64,000 nt of DNA from Bacteroidales bacterium (GCA_009777825.1 WRLA01000003.1:1-64000); one strand, 5' to 3'. Shown: positions 34,122 through 43,630, numbered from the stretch's first letter. Notes: a model not told the origin generated them from the sequence alone. Program-made: numbers and translations.

Positions 34122-34171
34122 ACCGCAAGGAGCGCAAAGGGTTTTCGCAAAGAACGCAAAGTCCTTACGGT
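34122..34171. repeat. Palindromic repeat beside the pheS stop codon
   Basis: The ends ACCGCAAGGA and TCCTTACGGT are inverted repeats with one mismatch, enclosing copies of CGCAAAG-type units. The repeat ends at the first base of the pheS stop codon and may serve as its transcript end. GAGATGTGAGATT-type repeats precede it at 34078-34110. Confidence 0.65.
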
Positions 34172-35193
34172 CATCCTTCCTCAAACTGTTTCAGAAACCG
34201 CACATCGTTTTCGAAGAAGAGCCGTAGGTCGTTGATTTGGTATTTGAGCATGGTAACGCGCTCGATGCCCATTCCGAAAGCGAAGCCGGTATATTGGGCG
34301 CTGTCTATTCCGCAGTTTTCCAACACGTTAGGGTCCACCATTCCGCATCCGAGGATTTCCACCCAGCCGCTTCCTTTGCAGATGTTGCATCCTTTTCCGC
34401 CGCAGATGTTGCACGAGATGTCCATCTCGGCGCTGGGTTCGGTGAACGGGAAGTAGGAGGGGCGCAGGCGTATCTTGGTGTCGCTCGAAAACATCTCTTT
34501 GGCGAAGTAGTAGAGCGTTTGTTTGAGGTCGGCAAAACTGACGTCGCGGTCAATATAGAGCCCCTCAACCTGATGGAAGAGGCAGTGTGCGCGTGCCGAG
34601 ATAGCCTCGTTGCGATAGACACGTCCGGGGAAAATAGAACGGATGGGCGGTTTGTTGCGCTCCATCGTCCGGATTTGCACCGAAGAGGTGTGCGTCCGTA
34701 GTGCGATGTCGGGATCTTTTTCGATGAAGAAAGTGTCCTGCATGTCGCGGGCGGGGTGATTCAACGGGAAGTTCAAGGCGGTGAAGTTGTGCCAGTCGTC
34801 TTCGATTTCGGGACCTTCGGCGATGGTGTAGCCGATGTTTCCGAAGATGTTGCAGATCTGGTTTCTCACGATGGAGAGCGGATGGCGTGCGCCTAAGTCG
34901 GAAAAGTCAACGGGCAACGTCAGGTCGTTGGTGGCGTTGTGGCTTTGTGACGTTGTGCTTTCCAACTGCTCTTTCAAGGCGTCGAGCGCGGTTTGGATGG
35001 CGTCTTTCAGTTCGTTGAGCCGTTGTCCGGTCTCGCGTTTTTCTTCGGCTGGCACGTTTTTGAACTCCTGAAACAGTTCCTGCACGATTCCTTTGCGTCC
35101 CAGATATTTCACCTTGAGCGCTTCCAATTCGGCTGCTGTGTCGGCTTTCATCGCTTGCGTCTGGGCAAGTAATAGGTCTATTTTTTCTTTCAT
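34171..35193 (-). CDS. pheS: Phenylalanyl-tRNA synthetase alpha subunit
   Basis: PheS is the catalytic subunit of the alpha2-beta2 PheRS. The 340-residue protein has an N-terminal coiled coil (about 1-90) that contacts tRNA, then the class II core: motif 2-type FPGRVYRNEAISARAHCLFHQVEG, a phenylalanine-binding region, and motif 3 GFAFGMGIERV. A cysteine-rich CNICGGKGCNIC segment, seen in many bacterial PheS, is present. The start codon overlaps the WG-repeat gene stop as ATGA, an unusual upstream partner for an essential gene, and suggests that the two are transcribed together. pheT is not in the window. Confidence 0.96.
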   Translation of the reverse strand: MKEKIDLLLAQTQAMKADTAAELEALKVKYLGRKGIVQELFQEFKNVPAEEKRETGQRLNELKDAIQTALDALKEQLESTTSQSHNATNDLTLPVDFSDLGARHPLSIVRNQICNIFGNIGYTIAEGPEIEDDWHNFTALNFPLNHPARDMQDTFFIEKDPDIALRTHTSSVQIRTMERNKPPIRSIFPGRVYRNEAISARAHCLFHQVEGLYIDRDVSFADLKQTLYYFAKEMFSSDTKIRLRPSYFPFTEPSAEMDISCNICGGKGCNICKGSGWVEILGCGMVDPNVLENCGIDSAQYTGFAFGMGIERVTMLKYQINDLRLFFENDVRFLKQFEEG

Positions 35194-36320
35194 TGCGAGA
35201 TATAATATTTAGAGAGGTATTCTTGTTTTTTGTTTTCGGATTCTTCTTCTGTATAATTTATTGGAATTACTTCTTTACCGGTTTTATCAATATATCCCCA
35301 TTTTCCATTGAGTCTCACCGATGCCAATCCTTCGGAAAAACTATATGCTCCGTTGTATGTCACAGGAATTACTTCTTCGCCGGTTTTATCAACATACCCC
35401 CATTTGTCGTTGAGTTTTACCCTTGCCAAGTCTTCGGAAAAACTTCCTACCAAATCGTACTTCAGAGGAACGATTTCTGTTCCGGTTTTATCAATATATC
35501 CGCATTTTCCGTTGAGTTTTACCGACGCCAATCCTTCGGAAAAGCTATATGCATCGTCGTATGTCAACGGAATCACTTCTTCGCCGGTTTTGTCAATATA
35601 TCCATATTTGTTGTTGAGTTCTACGAGTGCCAACCCTTCGAAAAAACGCCACATCCCATCGTACTTCAGAGGAATTACTTCTTTGCCGGTTTTATCAATA
35701 TGTCCGTATTTGTTGTTGAGTTCTACCACCGCCAATCCTTCGGAAAAATCCCATGCATAATCGTATTTCATAGGAATCACTTCGTTGCCGGTTTTATCAA
35801 TATATCCGCATTTTTCGTTGAGTTTTACTCCTGCCAACCCTTCGGAAAAGTTCCTTAGACCGTCGTATGTCAGAGGAATTACTTCTTTTCCGGTTTTATC
35901 AATATATCCGTGTTTTTCGTTGAGTGTTACTCCTGCCAACCCTTCGGAGAAAAAACATATCCCATCGTACTTCAGAGGAATTACTTCTTTTCCGGTTTTA
36001 TCAACATATCCCCATTTTTCGTTGAGTTTTACGGGCGCCAACCCTTCGGAGAAAAACCATATCCCATCGTACTTCAGAGGAATTACTTCTTTACCGGTTT
36101 TATCAATATATCCGTATTTTTCGTTGAGTTTTACGAGCGCCAGCCCTTCGGAGAAATCCCATACATTGTCGTATTTAAAAGGAATTACTGTTACCCCTGC
36201 TTTATTCACATATCCCCATTTTTCGTTTGCGCCTTTTTTAAGTGTTAACTCCTGCCCGTCAGCGTAGAAATTTGCGGCGGCGAGGAAGATGGCTGCTGTT
36301 AAAAATAGTAGTTTTTTCAT
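35190..36320 (-). CDS. Secreted WG-repeat protein
   Basis: After a signal peptide (MKKLLFLTAAIFLAAANFYA) the 376-residue protein is ten WG repeats of 34 residues, each built on (Y/W)GYIDKTGKEVIPLKYD and FSEGLA(x)VKL. The repeats are very alike at DNA level (102-bp period), which suggests recent expansion. WG repeats form solenoid- or propeller-like surfaces that probably bind protein or other ligands outside the cytoplasm. It is the first of three genes in this region with nearly the same signal peptide (36320, 42425 and 42777), and the only simple full-length one. It runs into pheS by ATGA. Confidence 0.88.
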   Translation of the reverse strand: MKKLLFLTAAIFLAAANFYADGQELTLKKGANEKWGYVNKAGVTVIPFKYDNVWDFSEGLALVKLNEKYGYIDKTGKEVIPLKYDGIWFFSEGLAPVKLNEKWGYVDKTGKEVIPLKYDGICFFSEGLAGVTLNEKHGYIDKTGKEVIPLTYDGLRNFSEGLAGVKLNEKCGYIDKTGNEVIPMKYDYAWDFSEGLAVVELNNKYGHIDKTGKEVIPLKYDGMWRFFEGLALVELNNKYGYIDKTGEEVIPLTYDDAYSFSEGLASVKLNGKCGYIDKTGTEIVPLKYDLVGSFSEDLARVKLNDKWGYVDKTGEEVIPVTYNGAYSFSEGLASVRLNGKWGYIDKTGKEVIPINYTEEESENKKQEYLSKYYISQ

Positions 36321-36337
36321 TGATTTATTTTTAAATT

Positions 36338-38059
36338 TTACACCTCTTCAATAAAATAATCTTTCTTCCCGACAAATACGACAGCTAAGTAGCGCACATC
36401 GTTTTTATCTTTGAAGAAGTTGGAGCTTTTGTAATCCTGCAATCTTGTTATTGCCTCCGATTTTTTTTCTGCGATGAGTTTTTTGTTTTTGGAATCTTTT
36501 TGTTTGATGTATTTCAGTTCCCAAACCCATTCGGAGACAGAACCAGGATGCAGATGGCCGCGCTTGAGGTAGATGTCGGTATAGCCTTCGGAGTTTTCGA
36601 GTTCCGAAATCGGGAAGTAGTAGTAACTGGTGAAGAATATCGGTAAGAGCAGAAATTTCATATCTTTTTCTACGGTATTCTGTAAATCGCGGTTAGACAG
36701 ATAACTCACGATATATTTGCTGAAATATTCAAAGAACGGCTCGTAGGTGTTTTCGTAGGCTAAGCGGTAGATGGCGTCAAAATATTTGCTGTTGTCTAAT
36801 GACAAGCCTTCGAGTTCTTCGGTCAGCATACGTTCTATAAACTCCCAATACATCGTTTTCATGGAATAGTTGGGGATTTTCAAGGCTATTTTAAGGGGAT
36901 TAGAGTTGTCGATAGTTACTAAGCCCATGTAAAAGAGAAGTGAAAAGAAGTTCTTGTCTTCATGGATCAATTCTATTGAAAACTGGTCAACCACATCTCC
37001 TGTTATTGAGTCATTTTCGAGTAGTTCTCTCAGTTTTTGTTTGTTGCCGTGTTGATTTATCAAGTTTCTGATTCTGCCGTAGTCGGTCTTTAGATTGTTA
37101 TCTATTAGTTTTTCATTTTTATCTCCCTTGATTAACAGCTCTTTAAAATAGTAGAAAATCATTGTGGAGTTAAACAGTTTATTTGTAGCGTGTTTGTTAA
37201 ACAAATAGCCATTATACATTTTTTCTATATCAACGGTAATCAACGATTTATCTAAATTGATTTGTTCCATTACCCAGTCAACCTCTTCTCTTGTCAGTCC
37301 AAGTATTTCGTTGTAACGTGTTTCAAGCGACAGATTATTGGAGATGTTGAAACCGCTTGTCAGGTCGTCGAGCATGATGGGGGTTATTCCGGTTACGAAG
37401 ATTTTGTCAACGACGGTTTCTGTGCCTATTTTCAGCGTTTCGTAGAAATCTTTTGTGATGCTGTTTGCCCAAACGCTTTCCTGATATTGGTTTTTCGATA
37501 ATGTCGTTCCTTTGGCGATGATGTCGTTGGCGAAATGGTCGTACTCGTCTATGATGACGTAGGCTTTTTTGCCGTAATCGTTGATTATTTTTAAGGCAAA
37601 TTCTATATATGCGCCAACCGTTGTTCTTTCAGCTAATTGTTTTACTAAATCGTCTGCGTTGTTTAAAATGTGTCGGTGAAGGCTAAAAAACATCTCAATA
37701 TTATTTCTTATGCTTTCAGTGAAAGAGATTTTAAAACTTTCGACATCGGAAGTGTCCAAGCCCGAAAAGTTAAATCTTATAACAAAATAGCTGTTTGCCT
37801 TGTTGGTAGGATGTTGTCCGATATAGAGGTCGCCAAAGAGTTCCTGGAATCTCTCCTTAAAACGAACATCGTAGTAATGTTCCAAAACAGATAAAAAGAG
37901 CGTTTTACCGAATTTGCGCGGACGAATTAGAAAATTGTACTTGGCATTTTCGTTTTCGAGCATCTCTATAAAACGCGTCTTATCCACGTAGAGATAGTTC
38001 TCAGTGCGTATGCTCTCGAAATTTGTCAGGGCGTAGGGTATTTTCTTACGGGTTTTCAT
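36338..38059 (-). CDS. AAA-ATPase-like/PD-(D/E)XK nuclease family protein, copy 1
   Basis: The 573-residue protein starts with the AAA-ATPase-like domain: FESIRTENYLYVDKT, then Walker A in RPRKFGKTLFLS near residue 48, Walker B-type YVIIDEYDHF, and sensor region FVTGITPIML. The C-terminal 100 residues are a PDDEXK_9-type nuclease domain with EWVWELKYIKQKD (E-x-K). This architecture is common in Bacteroidota and its role is unsettled. It is closely related to its neighbour copy 2: the first 130 and last 150 residues are almost identical while the middle (about 330-400) differs, a pattern expected from tandem duplication followed by patchy conversion. It lies 17 bases before the WG gene. Confidence 0.9.
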   Translation of the reverse strand: MKTRKKIPYALTNFESIRTENYLYVDKTRFIEMLENENAKYNFLIRPRKFGKTLFLSVLEHYYDVRFKERFQELFGDLYIGQHPTNKANSYFVIRFNFSGLDTSDVESFKISFTESIRNNIEMFFSLHRHILNNADDLVKQLAERTTVGAYIEFALKIINDYGKKAYVIIDEYDHFANDIIAKGTTLSKNQYQESVWANSITKDFYETLKIGTETVVDKIFVTGITPIMLDDLTSGFNISNNLSLETRYNEILGLTREEVDWVMEQINLDKSLITVDIEKMYNGYLFNKHATNKLFNSTMIFYYFKELLIKGDKNEKLIDNNLKTDYGRIRNLINQHGNKQKLRELLENDSITGDVVDQFSIELIHEDKNFFSLLFYMGLVTIDNSNPLKIALKIPNYSMKTMYWEFIERMLTEELEGLSLDNSKYFDAIYRLAYENTYEPFFEYFSKYIVSYLSNRDLQNTVEKDMKFLLLPIFFTSYYYFPISELENSEGYTDIYLKRGHLHPGSVSEWVWELKYIKQKDSKNKKLIAEKKSEAITRLQDYKSSNFFKDKNDVRYLAVVFVGKKDYFIEEV

Positions 38060-38071
38060 GGTGTCTATTTT

Positions 38072-39802
38072 TTAAACTTCTTCAATAAAATAATCCTTCT
38101 TCCCGACAAATACGACAGCCAAATAGCGCACATCGTTTTTATCTTTGAAGAAGTTGGAGTTTTTGTAATCCTGCAATCTTGTTATTGCCTCCGACTTCTT
38201 TTCTGCGATGAGTTTTTTGTTTTTGGCATCTTTTTGTTTGATGTATTTCAGTTCCCAAACCCATTCGGAAACGGAACCCGGATGCAGATGACCGCGTTTG
38301 AGGTAGATGTCGGTATAGCCTTCGGAGTTTTCGAGTTCCGAAATCGGGAAGTAGTAGTAACTGGTGAAGAATATCGGCAAGAGCAGGAATTTCATATCTT
38401 TTTCTACGGTATTCTGTAAATCGCGGTTAGACAGATAACTCACGATATATTTGCTGAAATATTCAAAGAACGGCTCGTAGGTGTTTTCGTAGGCTAAGCG
38501 GTAGATGGCGTCGAAATATTTGCTGTTGTCTAACGACAAGCCTTCGAGTTCTTCGGTCAGCATGTTTTCGATAAAATCCCAATACATGGTCTTTACCGAG
38601 TAATTTGGAACTTTCAACGCTGTTTTTACCGGATTGGCATTATCAATGGTTACTAAGCCCATGTAGTATAGCAGCGAGAAAAAGTTTTTATCTTCATGGA
38701 TTTTTTCTATCGAAAATTGTTTGATAATGCCTCCGTCTGTAGTGTTATTTTCGATGAGTTCACGTAACTTTTCTTTGTTATCGTGTTGATTTATCAGGTT
38801 TCTGAGTCTGCCGTAGTCGGTTTTCAGGTTGTCATCGATTAGGTATTTGAGATTTTTTCCTTCGCTTAACAGTTCGTGAAAATAGTAGAAAATCATGGTA
38901 GAGTTAAAAAGTGTATTTTCTGCTTTTTCATGAAACGAATAGCCATTATACATATCTTCTATATCAACCGCAATCAGCGATTTGTCCAAACAGATTTGTT
39001 CCATTACCCACTCCACCTCTTTTCTTGTCAGTCCGAGTATTTCGTTGTAATGTGTTTTCAGCGAGAGGTTGTTGGAGATGTTGAAACCGCTTGTCAGGTC
39101 GTCGAGCATGATGGGGGTTATTCCGGTTACGAAGATTTTGTCAACGACGGTTTCCGTGCCTATTTTCAACGTTTCGTAGAAATCTTTTGTGATGCTGTTT
39201 GCCCAAATGCTCTCCTGATATTGGTTTTTCGATAGTGTTGCCCCTTTGGCGATGATGTCGTTGGCGAAATGGTCGTACTCATCTATGATGACGTAGGCTT
39301 TTTTGCCGTAATTCTTTATAATGCCGAATGCGAATTCTATATATGTTTTTACAGTACTTCTTTCTGCTACTTGTTTTAGTAAATCGTTCGAATTTCTTAA
39401 AATATCTTTATGGTCAATGAGAAACATCTCAATATTACTTCTTATGCTTTCAGTGAAAGAGATTTTAAAACTTTCGACATCGGAAGTGTCCAAGCCCGAA
39501 AAATTGAACCGTATAACAAAATAACTGTTTGCCTTGTTGGTAGGATGTTGTCCGATATAGAGATCGCCAAAGAGTTCTTGGAATCTGTCTTTGAAACGAA
39601 CATCATAGTAATGTTCCAAAACAGATAAAAAGAGCGTTTTACCAAATTTGCGCGGACGAATTAGAAAATTGTACTTGGCATTTTCGTTTTCGATCATCTC
39701 TATAAAACGCGTCTTATCCACGTAGAGATAGTTCTCGGTGCGTATGCTCTCAAAATTTGTCAGGGCATAGGGTATTTTCTTACGAGGTTTTTGTGTATCC
39801 AT
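38072..39802 (-). CDS. AAA-ATPase-like/PD-(D/E)XK nuclease family protein, copy 2
   Basis: This 576-residue copy has the same domains as copy 1 (Walker A RPRKFGKT, VIIDEYDHF, ELKYIKQKD nuclease motif) and differs mainly near residues 125-165 and 300-400. Its own promoter lies at 39825. The gene stops 12 bases before copy 1 begins, so both are one transcript. The near-identical DNA between the copies should recombine easily, so copy number may vary between strains. Confidence 0.9.
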   Translation of the reverse strand: MDTQKPRKKIPYALTNFESIRTENYLYVDKTRFIEMIENENAKYNFLIRPRKFGKTLFLSVLEHYYDVRFKDRFQELFGDLYIGQHPTNKANSYFVIRFNFSGLDTSDVESFKISFTESIRSNIEMFLIDHKDILRNSNDLLKQVAERSTVKTYIEFAFGIIKNYGKKAYVIIDEYDHFANDIIAKGATLSKNQYQESIWANSITKDFYETLKIGTETVVDKIFVTGITPIMLDDLTSGFNISNNLSLKTHYNEILGLTRKEVEWVMEQICLDKSLIAVDIEDMYNGYSFHEKAENTLFNSTMIFYYFHELLSEGKNLKYLIDDNLKTDYGRLRNLINQHDNKEKLRELIENNTTDGGIIKQFSIEKIHEDKNFFSLLYYMGLVTIDNANPVKTALKVPNYSVKTMYWDFIENMLTEELEGLSLDNSKYFDAIYRLAYENTYEPFFEYFSKYIVSYLSNRDLQNTVEKDMKFLLLPIFFTSYYYFPISELENSEGYTDIYLKRGHLHPGSVSEWVWELKYIKQKDAKNKKLIAEKKSEAITRLQDYKNSNFFKDKNDVRYLAVVFVGKKDYFIEEV

Positions 39803-39824
39803 TTTATTTTTTACATTACAACTG

Positions 39825-39832
39825 CAAAGATA
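39825..39832 (-). promoter_or_regulatory. Promoter of the duplicated AAA-ATPase genes
   Basis: TATCTTTG on the minus strand, 22 bases ahead of the copy 2 ATG. Confidence 0.6.
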
Positions 39833-39860
39833 ATAAAAAAAATCATAGTTCAGACAATTA

Positions 39861-42425
39861 CTATTTCAACCTCATCCCCTCCCATGTATCCGCCATCGCA
39901 CTTGCCGGCGTTACCGTCGGTGTCTGGCTTTTGCGGTTTACCACTACGGACTGCTGACCGACATGGGTAGTGATATAATTACCCAATTCGCCCAGCGTTA
40001 CGTCGCCTTTGGTTTCCTGTAGTTTTTTTAGGAGGAAATAGGTAAACATGCCGTGTCCCTTTTCCCGATACGGGAAGGCGGTTTCGTCACCTTGTGCGGC
40101 TGAGAAGACTATCATGTTGCCTGTCGGCGCTCCGGGAGCCGTTTTGATAGCGACGCCGCGTGCCGAAGCCATCATGTCGCCGCTGCGCTGTGCGCCGCTG
40201 AAACAGGCGTCCATGAACACTGTTACGCTTTTGGCAGGCATTTTTCCCATCGTTTCGTACAGTTCGTCCAATTTATAACCGCTTCTCAGGTCTGTGCCGA
40301 AGCCGTCAACGGGCAATAGATAGGCGGTTCTGGCGCTTTCGTCGGGGATGCCGTGTCCGGCGTAGTAGAAAATGATGGACGCCTCGCCCTTGTAAGCATC
40401 GGCAACGCTGCTGAGCCAGTTTATCTCGCCGCGGATGTCGTTCAGGGTTGCGTCAGCCGTGTAGTGTACGTTGGTTTCGGGCAACCCCAGCGTTTGGATG
40501 CAGTACTTACGGAACGTTTCGCCGTCGTTTTGGGCAAATTCGACTTTCGACTCGCGCCGGTAGTTTTCGTTGGCGATGATGATGGCGAAGGTCTTATTGT
40601 TTTTGACGTCTGTTTTGGGAATGTCCATGTCCACGTCCGATTTACCTACTTGCACGTTTACCGTGCCGATGGTCTGGTTGCCTTTGGGAGTGGTTTGCGT
40701 TGGAGGCGCTACGTTGATTTCTATGGGGTCGAACTTGTAGTCAATCTGCGCGACGGTGTAGTTGAGAGATGATTGGTTGCTGTATTTGTAGGTTTTGCCG
40801 TCGGGCATGGTAAAGGCGATTTCGGCAAGCGCGAATTTGTCATCATCAATGGTATATTGCGGCGTTTTGGTTATTTTCTCCCATGCCGATTCAAACGCCG
40901 GCGCCTCTTTGCGTGGGACGTGTACCAATAAATCGCCGAATTGCCCCGATTTGATAAGGTACGTCTCGTTGTCGGCGTCGTAATCATTGGGATTAAAAGA
41001 CAGTTTTAAAGTCGTTCCTGTTGACCTTGAGGCAAGAAACTCTGTGCGGGCTTCCTTGGTAAGTTTGTCTATTTCCGCTTTTCTGGTGGTTTCGTTTACA
41101 CGCTGCTGCCATTCGGTGGTGGTCTCGAACTTGTCTTTCTTTTGCCATTCGTTGATTTTTTCTTCGACGTATTCTTTGGCAAAGGGGCTAAAAAGGTAAA
41201 AGAGGTATTCATCGGCTTCGTTTTCTGTATATTTTATTGGAATCACTTCTTTGCCGGTTTTATCAATATATCCCCATTTGCCGTTAAGCTGCACTAAGGC
41301 CAACCCATCGAAAAAGTAACCTGCATAACCGTATTTCAAAGGAATTACTTCTTTGCCGGTTTTATCAATATATCCGTATTCTCTGTAGAGTTGTACTGGT
41401 GCCAAACCTTCGGAAAACGCAGTACGTCGTGGATAGTATTCAAAATGAAATACCTCTTTACCGGTTTTATCAATAAATCCGCAGAAGTCAGAGTTTTGTA
41501 CCCATGCCAACCCTTCACTAAAACCACCACATACATTATATTTAAGGGGAATTACCTCTTTACCGGTTTTATCAATAAATCCCCATTGGTTGCTGAGATA
41601 TACCGCTGCCAATTCTTCGGAAAAATCCCGTACATCGTCGTATTTAAAAGTTGTTACTTCTTTGCCTGTTTTATCAATAAATCCGTATTTACCATTGTGC
41701 CATATCTTTGCCAATCCTTCGGAAAAACCATATATAGCGTCGTACTTATACGGGATCACTAAGACGCCGGTTTTATCAATAACCCCCCAATTGCCCACTC
41801 TATATGTTTTGTAATCGAAGTCTTCTAATGTTACTGCTGCCAATCCTTCGGAAAAACCTGATGCACAACCGTATTTAAAAGGAATTACTTCTTTGCCGGT
41901 TTTGTCAATAAATCCGTATTTTCCGTTGAGTTTTACCGGTGCCAATCCTTCGGAAAAATCGTCTGCCTCATCGTATTTAAAAGAAATTATCTCTTTACCG
42001 GTTTTATCAATAAATCCCCATTTGTCGTTGAGTTGTACACGACACACCCCTTCGGAAAACTCACGCACTCTGTCATATTTAAGAGGAATGACTTCTTTAC
42101 CGGTTTTATCAATAAATCCCCACTTTCCGTTGAGTTCTACTTCCGCCCATCTACCATAAAACGCAAGTGCTCCGTCGTATTTAAAAGGAATTATCTCTTT
42201 TCCGGTTTCATCAATAAATCCGCATTTACCATTGAGTTTTACTTTCGCCAATCCAGAGCAAAATTCCCATGCATTGTCGTACATAAAAGGAATGGCTATT
42301 CCGTTGAAATTACAATACCCCCATTTTCCGTTTTCGCCTTGGTAAGGGGATAACGTCTGTCCGTCCGCGTAGAAATTTGCGGTGGCGAGGAGGATTGCTG
42401 CTGTTAAAAATAGTAGTTTTTTCAT
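39861..42425 (-). CDS. Secreted WG-repeat protein with C-terminal caspase-like (C14) peptidase
   Basis: The 854-residue protein starts with almost the same signal peptide as the WG gene at 36320, followed by about eleven WG repeats (to about residue 400). A charged helical linker (EEKINEWQKKDKFETTTEWQ) and a beta-rich domain (about 450-600) come next. The C-terminal 245 residues are a caspase/metacaspase fold: FAIIIANENY, YYAGHGIP with His691, and VFMDACFSG with Cys741, the catalytic dyad. A secreted protease with a sensor-like repeat array suggests that ligand binding controls cleavage; this is inference. WG units at 5-6 and 9 carry insertions, so the array has diverged more than in the simple WG gene. 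Confidence 0.9.
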   Translation of the reverse strand: MKKLLFLTAAILLATANFYADGQTLSPYQGENGKWGYCNFNGIAIPFMYDNAWEFCSGLAKVKLNGKCGFIDETGKEIIPFKYDGALAFYGRWAEVELNGKWGFIDKTGKEVIPLKYDRVREFSEGVCRVQLNDKWGFIDKTGKEIISFKYDEADDFSEGLAPVKLNGKYGFIDKTGKEVIPFKYGCASGFSEGLAAVTLEDFDYKTYRVGNWGVIDKTGVLVIPYKYDAIYGFSEGLAKIWHNGKYGFIDKTGKEVTTFKYDDVRDFSEELAAVYLSNQWGFIDKTGKEVIPLKYNVCGGFSEGLAWVQNSDFCGFIDKTGKEVFHFEYYPRRTAFSEGLAPVQLYREYGYIDKTGKEVIPLKYGYAGYFFDGLALVQLNGKWGYIDKTGKEVIPIKYTENEADEYLFYLFSPFAKEYVEEKINEWQKKDKFETTTEWQQRVNETTRKAEIDKLTKEARTEFLASRSTGTTLKLSFNPNDYDADNETYLIKSGQFGDLLVHVPRKEAPAFESAWEKITKTPQYTIDDDKFALAEIAFTMPDGKTYKYSNQSSLNYTVAQIDYKFDPIEINVAPPTQTTPKGNQTIGTVNVQVGKSDVDMDIPKTDVKNNKTFAIIIANENYRRESKVEFAQNDGETFRKYCIQTLGLPETNVHYTADATLNDIRGEINWLSSVADAYKGEASIIFYYAGHGIPDESARTAYLLPVDGFGTDLRSGYKLDELYETMGKMPAKSVTVFMDACFSGAQRSGDMMASARGVAIKTAPGAPTGNMIVFSAAQGDETAFPYREKGHGMFTYFLLKKLQETKGDVTLGELGNYITTHVGQQSVVVNRKSQTPTVTPASAMADTWEGMRLK

Positions 42426-42453
42426 TGATTTATTTTTTTAGTTATTAATTATT

Positions 42454-42777
42454 TTACATTTTTTCTTCTTTTCGTCTGAACTGTGATTTCAGGGTGATTT
42501 GATTGATCTTTGTGAGGGTTTCATGCCTACGGCATGCCGGTGGGTGGCTGTGTAACGCTTTTTCTACCAAGCTGTAATCCCTAACGGGATTAATGACGCA
42601 ATTTGGCATATACCCGTCGTTTCCAATCATGTTCATCATTTTAATCATTTTAAAATCATAGTTCAGACAATAGCCCCATTTTTCATTTGCGCCTTTTTGA
42701 GGCATCAACTCCTGTCCGTCCGCGTAGAAATTTGCGGTGGCGAGGAGGATTGCTGTTAAAAATAGTAGTTTTTTCAT
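42454..42777 (-). pseudogene. Remnant of a third WG-repeat gene
   Basis: The first 37 or so codons repeat the signal peptide and first half-repeat of the neighbouring WG genes (MKKLLFLTAILLATANFYADGQ, then GANEKWGYC). After that the frame enters unrelated sequence containing a repeat rich in CACCGGCATGCCG and ends with basic residues. No further WG unit follows. I read it as a duplicated 5' end whose body was lost. Its ATG overlaps the BRO gene stop. Confidence 0.7.
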
Positions 42778-43610
42778 TGATTTATTTTTTTAGTTTGATT
42801 ATGTTTAATCGCTTTTGCGTTCGTGCTGCTAACGATTTTCTTTCCCGTCTTTGCTTCGATTTCTTTGCGCGTATTACCTGCTACTTCGCCGCCTTGACGG
42901 GCAATTTCCCGACTTTGACCAAAAGTTTCCGGCTGTTTTTCTTTGGATATTTCGGTGGTGGTGGCTTCGGCGAGCATGTTGAGTACGAGTTCCAAATTTG
43001 TCATGTTGTCGCGCAGGCTTTCTGTTTTCAAGCCTTTGTGTTGTTTATATTGTTTGGTGGTCATACCTGACCAACCCTGCGTGATTACATCGGTCAATAC
43101 GGCAAATTCCTGACCTTTTGTTATTCCGCGCCGTTCCCATTCGTCGGTGAGTTCCTTACGTACTTCGATGCTCTTTAGCCGCTGATTTATCCAGTTTTCC
43201 GAATAACCTTTGCGGTGATAGTATTCCATGAGCCGCTCAATGCCTTGTTCGGGGTCGTCAATCTCTTCCAATCGTTCGCGGGCAAGTTGCGATAGCCACA
43301 ACTTAAAAGGCTCTGCCTTAGGCGAAGGAATGGATTGGATTAAACGGAAAAGTTGCTCTACATCGGCTACATCGGTTTTGTAGAACTTGCCGTCGGCAGA
43401 TTGCATTTTCAGTTGTCCGATTTTTTCGGACAACTCACTACCTTCCGCTTGCAACTTGCGTTTCAAATCATCCCAATATTTTCGGGGACGATGGCTTTCC
43501 GTCAGCACTTCGATTACATCCACAATGGATATATACCATTTTTCGGCTTCGGCATCCCAGACGGAGCGGACTTTTTTGTTTTCAAACAATTTAATATTTG
43601 CTTCTGCCAT
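42774..43610 (-). CDS. BRO-N domain protein (phage antirepressor-like)
   Basis: The 278-residue protein begins with the BRO-N DNA-binding domain: IKLFENKKVRSVWDAEAEKWYISIVDVIEVL, then RPRKYWDDLKRKL and FRLIQSIPSPKAEPFK. The C-terminal half is a conserved helical region ending GQSREIARQGGEVAGNTRKEIE, common in Bacteroidota chromosomal versions. BRO proteins in phages act as antirepressors; chromosomal copies are usually stray genes or stress-related regulators. There are no other phage genes beside it. It overlaps the WG remnant by four bases, which hints that the WG array inserted next to it. Confidence 0.88.
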   Translation of the reverse strand: MAEANIKLFENKKVRSVWDAEAEKWYISIVDVIEVLTESHRPRKYWDDLKRKLQAEGSELSEKIGQLKMQSADGKFYKTDVADVEQLFRLIQSIPSPKAEPFKLWLSQLARERLEEIDDPEQGIERLMEYYHRKGYSENWINQRLKSIEVRKELTDEWERRGITKGQEFAVLTDVITQGWSGMTTKQYKQHKGLKTESLRDNMTNLELVLNMLAEATTTEISKEKQPETFGQSREIARQGGEVAGNTRKEIEAKTGKKIVSSTNAKAIKHNQTKKINQ

Positions 43611-43630
43611 CTTCTGCTAAATTTTCATCC

